Source of the DNA: an uncultured Methylophilus sp.
GTDB taxonomy: Bacteria; Pseudomonadota; Gammaproteobacteria; Burkholderiales; Methylophilaceae
Assembly: GCA_936943315.1 (NCBI GenBank)
Contig: CAKZJM010000099.1
Coordinates: 1 to 5,760, forward strand
DNA: 5,760 nucleotides
Direction: 5' to 3'
The notes beneath the pieces are model-generated. The model did no database searches and was not told the origin of the DNA. It saw only the letters and a list, made by a program, of their open reading frames with translations. The position numbers were made by a program, and so were the translations under genes. Shown here piece after piece: positions 1-5,654 of the stretch (the stretch's first letter is position 1; the number at the start of each line of letters is the position of its first letter).

Positions 1-886
1 TGATGTCATCAATATGCTTTTTCACATCGGCTTTAAACAGCTTGGCAGCTTGTGCCTGCACCAGATCACCCTGGCTGCTATCAGTCATGCGATGGTAGTT
101 CTCGAGCGGGAACTTGCTATCGACAGCGACGGTACCAGTGGGCTCAGGCAGGAACAGTGCGCAATCCACGCGGGCACCATTGCTAAAGGTATGCTGCATG
201 GCAAAACTGCTGTTGCGGATCAACCCTTCGAGCTGCACTTCGCCAAATGCACCACGGCTACGTTTATCGCCTAGCAGCTCTTGCAGGCTCACTACGTTTA
301 CGCTGAGGCCATCAATCTTTTTCTGCGCTTCATCAATGGTCGCCAGGCGTGCCATGACACTGACAAACGTTTCATTGGTTTTCTTGAATCCAGCTTCCAG
401 GCGCTCGGAGACTTTGCCACTCATTTCTTCGAGACGGGCATCGACGATCTTGGTCAGCGACTCAATACTTTGAGTCAGGCTTTGCGTGGTAGTTTGCAAG
501 GCGGTTTTCAGCAGGTTTTGCTGCAACATGCCCTGCTCAGACAAGCCGTTGCGCAGACTTAAACTTAATTGTTCACTGCTTTGAGACAAGTGATCGCGTT
601 GTGCGACCTGCAAGGCCTGCATGGCTTCGCGCGTAGCGGTGAGCTCAAGTGACAGCTGTGCACGCAATCTATCCTGCTGGTCAGCATTAAGTGACTGCAA
701 GCGGTCAGCCAACACATTGAGCGATTGATGCATTTCGCCCATCATCATGCGGTGTTTTTCTTCAAGTTGTTGGGTCAGCAGTTGTGCCAGGGCTTGCTGC
801 GAAGCCTGTTGCTGCTTGCGTGATTGCCAGATCAGCATGGCAATGACCAGCACTGACAAAAGAAGTTGAATGATTTGAAGCGTCAT
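1..886 (-). CDS. rmuC: DNA recombination protein RmuC, N-terminal part (runs off the left edge)
   Basis: Hand translation from the ATG at 886 gives 295 codons with no stop, plus one base at the edge. The protein opens with a hydrophobic anchor (about residues 3-20, MTLQIIQLLLSVLVIAMLIW). A long Gln/Glu/Leu-rich region predicted to be coiled coil follows (about 22-200). The conserved RmuC-domain signatures come next: DKRSRGAFGE at 207-216 and VDSKFPLENY at 255-264. RmuC proteins are usually about 450-500 residues, so a bit over half is present and the rest of the nuclease-like domain lies outside. Family knowledge: RmuC limits short-inversion rearrangements and is thought to be a membrane-tethered nuclease-like protein acting on DNA. 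No Shine-Dalgarno sequence precedes the ATG; a TATAAT box sits 6 bp upstream instead. An in-frame GTG at 920 is a possible but less likely start. The gene is separated by 179 bp from the operon upstream of it. Confidence 0.93.
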   Translation of the reverse strand, partial: MTLQIIQLLLSVLVIAMLIWQSRKQQQASQQALAQLLTQQLEEKHRMMMGEMHQSLNVLADRLQSLNADQQDRLRAQLSLELTATREAMQALQVAQRDHLSQSSEQLSLSLRNGLSEQGMLQQNLLKTALQTTTQSLTQSIESLTKIVDARLEEMSGKVSERLEAGFKKTNETFVSVMARLATIDEAQKKIDGLSVNVVSLQELLGDKRSRGAFGEVQLEGLIRNSSFAMQHTFSNGARVDCALFLPEPTGTVAVDSKFPLENYHRMTDSSQGDLVQAQAAKLFKADVKKHIDDI

Positions 887-892
887 GACGGC

Positions 893-898
893 ATTATA
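893..898 (-). promoter_or_regulatory. Candidate -10 box of rmuC
   Basis: The minus strand reads TATAAT, a perfect sigma70 -10 hexamer, with 6 nt between it and the rmuC ATG. A start site about 7 nt downstream would fall on the A of the ATG, giving a leaderless message; this fits the absence of a ribosome binding site. No good -35 is visible: at 17-bp spacing the hexamer is ATGTGG (2 of 6 matches). The expected -35 area overlaps the inverted repeat at 914-956. The box may also be chance. Confidence 0.4.
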
Positions 899-913
899 GC
901 CGATGACAGGGAG

Positions 914-956
914 CGCCACATCGGCGCAGCGCAAATTCAGCTGCGTCGATGTGGCG
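914..956. repeat. 17-bp inverted repeat with 9-nt loop upstream of rmuC
   Basis: The left arm is 914-930 and the right arm is 940-956, with loop gcaaattca at 931-939. Sixteen of 17 positions are Watson-Crick pairs; position 924/946 is G-T on the plus strand. No T run follows on either strand, so it is not a canonical intrinsic terminator. It lies 27 bp upstream of the rmuC ATG, over the region where a -35 would sit. It could be an operator-like site, a repetitive extragenic palindrome, or a structure protecting the 3' end of the upstream operon message. Confidence 0.75.
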
Positions 957-1002
957 GCGGATAAGGTGTCAATTTCGTTGCGATCCCGCCGGGGGCAAGC
1001 TC

Positions 1003-1094
1003 ATGATTATGCGCCTGCAAGCCAGGCGAAACTTAGTGACTATACGCCTGCAAACCAGGCGTAACTTAATGACCGTGCGCCTGCAAGCCAGGCG
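1003..1094. repeat. 33-bp tandem repeat crossing the stop codon of the upstream gene
   Basis: Units begin at 1011, 1044 and 1077, an exact 33-bp period. Units 1 and 2 agree at 27 of 33 positions. The 18-bp core (1011-1028, 1044-1061, 1077-1094) is identical in units 1 and 3 and differs twice in unit 2. Weaker similarity continues leftward to about 1003. Read on the minus strand, the period is 11 codons and stays in the frame of the gene ending at 1066. The first copy gives that gene's tail GAPGLQAHGH-stop. The next would read VTPGLQAYSH-stop, and the third VSPGLQAHNH followed by Glu where the stop would be. Each core can fold into a hairpin (stem CGCCTG/CAGGCG, 5-nt loop). Confidence 0.85.
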
Positions 1095-1806
1095 CACCGT
1101 GCGCTTTCGCTAACCACTGCATCTCTGAAGGATTGTGTTCCATATCTCCCAGGTCGGCATAGTCAACGTGTTGGTAGTTGGTCAGCGCGGTCAATGAGGT
1201 GCTGGGCGCAATCTCTACCGGCTGGTCTGCCTTGAGGGCGGGCTGCAGGGATTGTAACTGGATGCTGACCGTATGCTGCGGGTATGTGTAGCTCACTTTG
1301 TACGGCAACTTTAAGGCCGGGATCCACCACACTTCACTCTGAATGCCGTTGCCCAGCGTACCCGTATACTTCTCGACCGGATAACCGTATTGCGTTTCTG
1401 TGTCTGCCATTTTTTTCAGGCTGCCCAATTCGCTGTCAGTCACCAGTTGTGATTTCAGTTGCCAGAACTGCTCATCGGTTTTGATGGATAATAGCTTCAA
1501 GTCCACATCCGCATAATCAATCGCACGGCGTTCATCATGCATCAGGTAAATATAACTAAACTGGCCGGCTGGTTTTTTTTGCCACAGGCTGCTGTGATGG
1601 GCTGGTTCGCCATTCTGGTAAAGATTGCGGATCTCTACCTGGTTGCCCTCACGCATCAGCCACCATTGCAGATGCTTGGCTTCTTCCGGCTTGCATGGCT
1701 GCACACACTGCACTGTTTCGTAGCGGGCATTCACCACATCATCGGCCAGTGCACCCGCGCTCATCAACATCATCGCTAGGCATGCAGCAGTTTTTTTAAA
1801 AATCAT
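1066..1806 (-). CDS. Secreted protein of unknown function, third gene of the phosphatase operon
   Basis: The product is 246 residues. Residues 1-21 form a signal peptide (Lys4-Lys5, hydrophobic core, likely cleavage after ALA at 21), so the mature protein is predicted to be periplasmic or exported. It has only two cysteines, C34 and C38 (CVQPC), which could form a disulfide. It has no lipobox, no later membrane segment and no catalytic motif I recognise. A C-terminal half with YTGTLGNG and SEVWWIP..LPYKV (about 147-171) loosely resembles LolA/DUF4412-like beta proteins, but I would not assign a family. The tail is His-rich (H236, H244, H246) and lies in the 33-bp repeat. The start follows GGAAG at a short spacing. 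It lies 78 bp downstream of the phosphatase on the same strand, so co-transcription is likely but partly separated by a palindrome. A role in phosphate or phosphoester handling is only a guess from context. Confidence 0.82.
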   Translation of the reverse strand: MIFKKTAACLAMMLMSAGALADDVVNARYETVQCVQPCKPEEAKHLQWWLMREGNQVEIRNLYQNGEPAHHSSLWQKKPAGQFSYIYLMHDERRAIDYADVDLKLLSIKTDEQFWQLKSQLVTDSELGSLKKMADTETQYGYPVEKYTGTLGNGIQSEVWWIPALKLPYKVSYTYPQHTVSIQLQSLQPALKADQPVEIAPSTSLTALTNYQHVDYADLGDMEHNPSEMQWLAKAHGAPGLQAHGH

Positions 1807-1832
1807 ATGCTTCCATTCCGTTTTAAAGGGAT

Positions 1833-1855
1833 CAGGGCAGCTTAAAGCTGCCCTG
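1833..1855. repeat. Perfect 23-bp palindrome between phosphatase and downstream gene
   Basis: The sequence is fully self-complementary around A1844 and can form a 9-10 bp stem of CAGGGCAGCT type with a 3-5 nt loop. On the minus strand it is followed by ATCCCTTTAAAA and not by a T run, so it is a poor intrinsic terminator. It more likely stabilises the 3' end of the phosphatase message or partly attenuates reading into the next gene. Confidence 0.7.
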
Positions 1856-1884
1856 CTATCACTTAGTATTTAACCGCGTTTATC

Positions 1885-3423
1885 TTAGAAGCCAAACGCA
1901 TCTTTCATGACTTGGTAGATATAGCTCTGCTCTTGTACACCGTGAACCAGGTAAGACTTAGGGCCAATCGCGTAAATCGCGACTTCTTCACCAGCATGGG
2001 TTTCTGAGCTCAGTGGGACCAGTGCTTCCTGGTGGAAATCAGGATCTTCGGTATCTACACCAGACATATCCACCACACGGCCAGCGGCGATAGACTCATT
2101 GTAAACCGCATCGCCTGGGGAGTTGGTGTGGTAGCCTGGGCCGTTAGCAAAGCTCACAGTAGTGTAAGGTTTGCCGTCAGCCGCCAGGGTTGGTGTGGTT
2201 TTGCCTGGCTCAACGACTTTACCCAGAATCGGGTTGCCACGTTTTGGATAACCGCCAATGGTCAGGGTATGGCTGTGGTCAGCTGTCACGATAATCAGCG
2301 TATCGTTCAGGTTAACTTTAGACACGGCTTCACGCACTGCGTCTGACAATGCCACGGCATCTTTAAAGGTACGGTAAGCGTTACCTGCGTGTGACGCGTG
2401 GTCGATACGGCCACCTTCTACCATCAGGAAGAAACCGTTCTGGTTTTTCTTGAGGATATCAATCGCTTTGCCTGTCATGTCAGCCAAAGAAGGTTCACCC
2501 GCAATGTCGTTAGGACGGTCTTGCTCGTATTCCATGTGGGATGGGTTAAACAAGCCCAATACCTTGGTGGCAGTGGCTGGATTGATGGCATCAAAGCCTG
2601 TTTTGTTTTCTACGTACACGCCACCAAATTTGGTTACATATTCTTGTGGCAGGTTACGGCCATCGGTACGGCGGCCCTTGGTGCCTTCAATATCAGTAAT
2701 TGTATTTGGCAGGAAGTAGCTGCGGCCACCACCGAATACCACGTCAACACCGTCACCAATTTTGCCTGCGCCAAAGTTATCAATCAGTTGGGCCGCAATA
2801 TCCTTCACACCACCGCTGACGGCAGCGGGAGTGAGGTTAGCGTTGGCTTCCCAGTCACGGTTAGAGATGTGTGCGTAGGTCGCAGCTGGCGTGGCATGCG
2901 TGATACGTGCGGTAGACACCACACCAGTCACTTTACCGGCCTGCTCTGCTTGCTCGAGCAAGGTGGTCACTTTGTTGGCATTGATCACGTTTTTGTTTGG
3001 TTCGTTACGCGCCACAGACTGATTCAGGGAGATGATACCGTCATTGGTTTTTACGCCAGAAATGATAGCCGTCATGGTGGGTGCAGAATCAGAAGTCTGC
3101 TGGTTGGTAGAATACGTTTTAGACAAGGCCACGTATGGGAACTCTTCAAACGACAGTTTGTTGCGTTCGCCATCCACGCCTTTGAGCTGGCCTTCAAAAA
3201 TGCGTGCGCCTGTCACGGTTGAAATCCCCATGCCGTCACCGACAAACAGAATCACGTTTTTGGCTTTGCGTGCATTTGGCACCAGCTTTTTGCTGTCATT
3301 GAGGCTAGCTGCACCATCGTTCAGCCAGAACTGTGCATCTTCAGCCAACGCCACGTTAGAAAGTAATTGTGAGCCCAGCAGCATGGCGACCATGGCGGTG
3401 CGTTTCAAGTTAAATAATTGCAT
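1885..3423 (-). CDS. phoA: Secreted alkaline phosphatase (PhoA superfamily, PF00245)
   Basis: This 512-residue phosphomonoesterase should release phosphate from organic esters outside the cytoplasm. A signal peptide covers 1-27 (cleavage after ALA). Family motifs appear in order: metal ligand D63 in VGDGMG; nucleophile S113 in TSDSAPTMTA; H176 and T178 in THATPAA, with R189 (NRDWE) as the phosphate-binding Arg; E336, D341 and H345 in EGGRIDHASH; D382 and H383 in TADHSH; H476 in ETHAGEE. The two Zn sites and the third metal site are therefore intact. Where E. coli PhoA has D153 and K328, this protein has H176 and H342, the pattern of animal alkaline phosphatases; the GVKTN segment also resembles that branch. 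I see no cysteine, so the disulfides of E. coli PhoA are absent. The start has a good Shine-Dalgarno (AAGGA at 3434-3430, 6-nt spacer). It follows the PEP-CTERM gene by 31 bp with no promoter seen between. The symbol denotes the family, not orthology to E. coli phoA. Confidence 0.95.
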   Translation of the reverse strand: MQLFNLKRTAMVAMLLGSQLLSNVALAEDAQFWLNDGAASLNDSKKLVPNARKAKNVILFVGDGMGISTVTGARIFEGQLKGVDGERNKLSFEEFPYVALSKTYSTNQQTSDSAPTMTAIISGVKTNDGIISLNQSVARNEPNKNVINANKVTTLLEQAEQAGKVTGVVSTARITHATPAATYAHISNRDWEANANLTPAAVSGGVKDIAAQLIDNFGAGKIGDGVDVVFGGGRSYFLPNTITDIEGTKGRRTDGRNLPQEYVTKFGGVYVENKTGFDAINPATATKVLGLFNPSHMEYEQDRPNDIAGEPSLADMTGKAIDILKKNQNGFFLMVEGGRIDHASHAGNAYRTFKDAVALSDAVREAVSKVNLNDTLIIVTADHSHTLTIGGYPKRGNPILGKVVEPGKTTPTLAADGKPYTTVSFANGPGYHTNSPGDAVYNESIAAGRVVDMSGVDTEDPDFHQEALVPLSSETHAGEEVAIYAIGPKSYLVHGVQEQSYIYQVMKDAFGF

Positions 3424-3454
3424 GATGATTCCTTAACAGATTTTGTATTGTAAT

Positions 3455-4198
3455 TTATGAAAAGCGGCGGCGCATAACGAATGCGATCAAACCCAGGCCA
3501 GATAACATCAAGGCGTTGGTATCTGCCTCAGGCACTGAAGACACCGTTTGCAGGCTGACGTTATCAACACCCAATTGCAGTGAATTCTGGTTAGCCACGC
3601 TCGCAAAACGCAACACATAGCTACCGCCAGCTGCCAGGCTAGAAGTCAGGTCAAACTGGTAAGTCAGGTAGTTATTCACAGCTAAGCTGCCATTTGCCCC
3701 ACCCAGATACAGTGATTGCAGGATGTCTGCACTATTGGTAGAGAATGGATCGCTACCGGCTTTGAGCAAGTCAACGCGCACATGCTGGTTAGGATGGTCT
3801 GTGGCATCCACGCTGTAATCCAGGCCTGCCGCATCAATGTTTGTGCTGGCGTTCTGGTTATTCACAAACATCTGGAATGACAAAGTCGCCTGGCTGACGG
3901 CGCTGGTGGTAAATGCCTGGTACAGCACGTTACCGGCAAAACCGTAGTTATCGAGCAAGCCATAATAGTTGCCTTGAGCCGCGCCGACTGTTGTATTACC
4001 AGTCACTTCTGTCACGGTGCCGGATTGCGACAATACGCTGCCCACGACTCCCTGCTCGGCCACTTGCCAGCCTGGAATATCGTAACTGTCTACGCCCTGT
4101 GTTTCAAAACCACCGTTTTGAATCAACTCGGCGGCCTGTGCTTGCGAAAACATCACTGTCCCCAGCAAGCCTGCCATCACCAACGGTTTTAGCTTCAT
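3455..4198 (-). CDS. PEP-CTERM sorted surface/extracellular protein, first gene of the phosphatase operon
   Basis: The protein has 247 residues from the ATG at 4198; starting at 4207 adds MFR. I prefer 4198 because GAGAGGA lies 8 nt before it, whereas that element ends against the 4207 ATG. Numbered from 4207: signal peptide to about residue 26 (QAQAA cut); a beta-rich domain opening with ELIQNGGFE (28-35) and closing with LGVDNVSL (212-219), the layout of carbohydrate-binding-like PEP-CTERM proteins; then the tripartite tail VPEA (225-228), a hydrophobic segment (about 231-245) and RRR (246-248). Family knowledge: exosortase recognises this tail, and such proteins are exported and tied to exopolysaccharide or biofilm matrix. 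The body is rich in Asn, Gln, Ser and Thr, with no cysteine or catalytic motif seen. A Pho-box-like array lies upstream and the alkaline phosphatase 31 bp downstream. The ligand is unknown; no exosortase gene is in the window. Confidence 0.9.
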   Translation of the reverse strand: MKLKPLVMAGLLGTVMFSQAQAAELIQNGGFETQGVDSYDIPGWQVAEQGVVGSVLSQSGTVTEVTGNTTVGAAQGNYYGLLDNYGFAGNVLYQAFTTSAVSQATLSFQMFVNNQNASTNIDAAGLDYSVDATDHPNQHVRVDLLKAGSDPFSTNSADILQSLYLGGANGSLAVNNYLTYQFDLTSSLAAGGSYVLRFASVANQNSLQLGVDNVSLQTVSSVPEADTNALMLSGLGLIAFVMRRRFS

Positions 4199-4281
4199 CC
4201 TGAACATCCTCTCTGAATGCGATCATTAATTTCAAGTTTGTCTGCCACAGCGCAAATTCACTTGGCTGTGTCACCTCAAGC

Positions 4282-4337
4282 ATTCTTGAAAAAATGTATG
4301 TCAGAAAGTTTTCATTCAGATGAAGCTTATATGACGG
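4282..4337 (-). promoter_or_regulatory. Phased Pho-box array and candidate -10 for the PEP-CTERM/phosphatase operon
   Basis: On the minus strand, 4337-4320 reads CCGTCATATAAGCTTCAT, matching 14 of 18 positions of the Pho-box consensus CTGTCATAWAWCTGTCAY. The 7-bp half-sites start at 4337 and 4326, 11 bp apart. A third half-site, CTGACAT (6 of 7), starts at 4304, exactly 33 bp (three 11-bp steps) from the first; the frame at 4315 is degenerate. Ten nt after the third half-site is AAGAAT (4287-4282), a 4-of-6 match to a -10 box and the usual distance in PhoB-activated promoters that lack a -35. This would leave a leader of about 75 nt before the start codon. PhoB control is inferred from sequence match and target gene. 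Confidence 0.68.
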
Positions 4338-4381
4338 GCATGACTACGCCGCTTGCTGCAACCGGAAAGAAAGCCTGGCGT

Positions 4382-4410
4382 AAAAAAGAAAAGCCCCGCA
4401 TACGCGGGGC
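4382..4410 (-). terminator. Rho-independent terminator (minus strand)
   Basis: Reading the minus strand, GCCCCGC and GCGGGGC form a perfect 7-bp GC stem (4410-4404 with 4399-4393) around a 4-nt loop. TTTTCTTTTTT follows (4392-4382). It insulates the Pho promoter just downstream from transcripts arriving from the AI-2E gene or from the small transcription unit starting near 4541. It lies about 205 nt past the AI-2E stop, which is far for that gene alone. Confidence 0.92.
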
Positions 4411-4482
4411 CATAAAGAGACTTTAAACTTGAAAAACACGCCACAATCGCACAAAAGCATCCACGATGCTGATGACGTTCAA

Positions 4483-4524
4483 TCAGCTAAATCCCACACC
4501 TAGTGAACTTAACTGGAACATCAT
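4483..4524 (-). CDS. Possible 13-residue peptide ORF
   Basis: ATG ATG begins at 4524, 7 nt after AAGGA (4536-4532), and the frame ends at TGA (4485-4483), giving MMFQLSSLGVGFS. The Shine-Dalgarno sequence and its spacing are as good as those of the large genes here. The peptide is too short to classify. It has no run of one amino acid that would suggest a classical attenuation leader, and is moderately hydrophobic. It may be a real micropeptide, a leader ORF or chance. Confidence 0.25.
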   Translation of the reverse strand: MMFQLSSLGVGFS

Positions 4525-4547
4525 GACTGCGTCCTTGTGATGTGGTT

Positions 4548-4576
4548 AGAATACTGCGACACCCTCGGGCTCACAA
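4548..4576 (-). promoter_or_regulatory. Candidate sigma70 promoter in the AI-2E to PEP-CTERM gap
   Basis: The minus strand shows TTGTGA (4576-4571, 4 of 6 to TTGACA), a 17-bp spacer, and TATTCT (4553-4548, 4 of 6 to TATAAT). The predicted start near 4541 lies just upstream of the AAGGA and ATG of the short ORF. Each hexamer is only moderate; the spacing and the downstream signals make it worth listing. Confidence 0.4.
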
Positions 4577-4613
4577 TGGCCCGTTCGGGTCAGCACCTAT
4601 GGTCAATAAGGCC

Positions 4614-5618
4614 TTACACCCAACCCCGCTCCCTGAACTCGCTCTTCACGTAGGCATAGTAAACCGGGGCGGCCACGATGCCGGGCAAGCCAAACGTCGC
4701 CTCCATAAACAGCATAGCTACCAGCAGCTCCCAGGCATAGGCATGAATCTGGCCGCCGACGATGCGTGCGTTGAGGAAATATTCAAACTTGTGTACCACA
4801 ATCAGAAACACCAGGGATCCCAGCGCAATCATGAACGAATGACTGGTGCTCACAATCACAATCACGGTGTTGGAAATCAGGTTACCAATCACCGGCAACA
4901 AACCAACCAGGAAGGTAATGGCGATCATCGTTTTGGTGAACGGCAAATGCACGCCACACAAGGGCAAGACCACTAGCAGGTAAATCCCGGTCAGCGTCGC
5001 ATTGACAGCGGAAATCTTGATCTGCGCAAAGACAATATTCTTGAACGCCAGCGCGAACAGGGTAATGCGATTCAACAGGCTCTGGGCAAACGGTTTATGG
5101 TTGGCTTTGGTCTGTACATCATGCAAAGCCACCATGGCGCCAATCACCATACCAATGAGAATATGGGCCAGGTGGTGGCCTGCCTCCTTGCCGAGCAATT
5201 GCCAGTCTGCCGAATGGGTACGCAGCCATTCAATGACGGTTTTCTGCAACGTGATGGCATCATCCGGCAGGCGGTCATTGAGCCAGGGCGGCAACACCTT
5301 GCGTGAGTCTTCTATGATTTTCGCTAACTGGTCGAACAGCACCGCCAGCCCGCCAGCATCACTGCGGATCAAGGTAACAATCCCCATCCCCAGCGCCACC
5401 AGCAATCCAATCACCAAGGTCGCGATCAATACTACCGCCAGCCATTTCGCATATTTGCCCGGCAGCTTGCGCGCAATCAGCGGAGAGATCACGTGTATCA
5501 ACTCAAAGACCAGCAGGCCCACTAGCAGCGCGGGTAATAATTGCACTTGCAACACCAGCCACATCAGCACGGCCATCAACACATAGGTTGCAATCTCAAA
5601 TCGTTGGGTTTGGGTCAC
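4614..5618 (-). CDS. AI-2E family transporter / PerM-like membrane protein (PF01594)
   Basis: This is a polytopic inner-membrane protein of 334 residues from the GTG at 5618, or 335 from the adjacent GTG at 5621. The GGAG at 5628-5625 is 6 nt from 5618 but only 3 nt from 5621, so I favour 5618. No ATG start fits. Hydrophobic segments lie at about 11-45 (two helices), 58-83, 150-167, 203-222, 229-250, 252-278 and 296-320. A soluble stretch at about 85-145 is typical of the family. Diagnostic conserved pieces are LLPVIGN (241-247), the FEYFLNARIVGGQIHAYAWE region (279-298) and GLPGIVAAPVYYAY (311-324). Family members include the AI-2 exporter TqsA, PerM and Na+/H+ antiporter-like proteins, so the substrate cannot be named from sequence. 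It lies 36 bp after the upstream gene on the same strand and may share its transcript. Confidence 0.9.
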   Translation of the reverse strand: MTQTQRFEIATYVLMAVLMWLVLQVQLLPALLVGLLVFELIHVISPLIARKLPGKYAKWLAVVLIATLVIGLLVALGMGIVTLIRSDAGGLAVLFDQLAKIIEDSRKVLPPWLNDRLPDDAITLQKTVIEWLRTHSADWQLLGKEAGHHLAHILIGMVIGAMVALHDVQTKANHKPFAQSLLNRITLFALAFKNIVFAQIKISAVNATLTGIYLLVVLPLCGVHLPFTKTMIAITFLVGLLPVIGNLISNTVIVIVSTSHSFMIALGSLVFLIVVHKFEYFLNARIVGGQIHAYAWELLVAMLFMEATFGLPGIVAAPVYYAYVKSEFRERGWV

Positions 5619-5654
5619 CACTGGCTCCGTATCAGAATATTCAAAAAAGATTCT

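Larger units (their letters stand above)
4382..4541 (-). ncRNA. Candidate small RNA or small-peptide transcript
   Basis: A promoter-like element (4576-4548) and a strong terminator (4410-4382) bracket about 160 nt with no recognised long gene. Inside are a 13-codon ORF with a good Shine-Dalgarno sequence, a 6-bp hairpin (stem 4470-4465 with 4461-4456, loop GTG) followed by TTTT, and the terminator hairpin. I recognise no known RNA family. Alternatives are the 3' UTR of the AI-2E gene, possibly processed into a small RNA, or an attenuator leader for the PEP-CTERM operon. Ends are inferred from the promoter and terminator only. Confidence 0.35.

Noticed and set aside
14..562. Three plus-strand open frames at the left edge
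   Set aside because: They are antisense to rmuC, whose minus-strand frame is open across the whole stretch and carries the conserved DKRSRGAFGE and VDSKFPLENY motifs.
883..921. Twelve-codon minus-strand ORF whose TGA overlaps the rmuC ATG (ATGA)
   Set aside because: There is no Shine-Dalgarno sequence, and its start lies within the inverted repeat; the overlap could suggest coupling but is easily chance.
927..939. 13-bp sequence cagcgcaaattca shared with 4248-4260 in the operon leader
   Set aside because: One such match is not surprising in a window of this size, and the surrounding bases do not align.
967..972. Perfect TTGACA on the minus strand upstream of rmuC
   Set aside because: No -10 hexamer occurs at 16-18 bp downstream (TCGACG at 17 bp), and the TATAAT at 898-893 is much too far away.
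2398..3222. Long plus-strand open frame of 274 codons inside the phosphatase gene
   Set aside because: It lies wholly antisense to a gene with complete family motifs, and its translation has no recognisable domain or start signal.
4230..4434. 10-bp inverted repeat (tttcaagttt at 4230-4239, aaacttgaaa at 4425-4434) flanking the Pho promoter and terminator
   Set aside because: Short, AT-rich and widely spaced; it is compatible with chance and has no sign of element ends or target duplication.
4542..5586. Plus-strand open frames over the AI-2E gene, the first starting in the gap
   Set aside because: They are shadows of a well-supported membrane protein gene; the translations are His/Ser/Thr-rich without domains.
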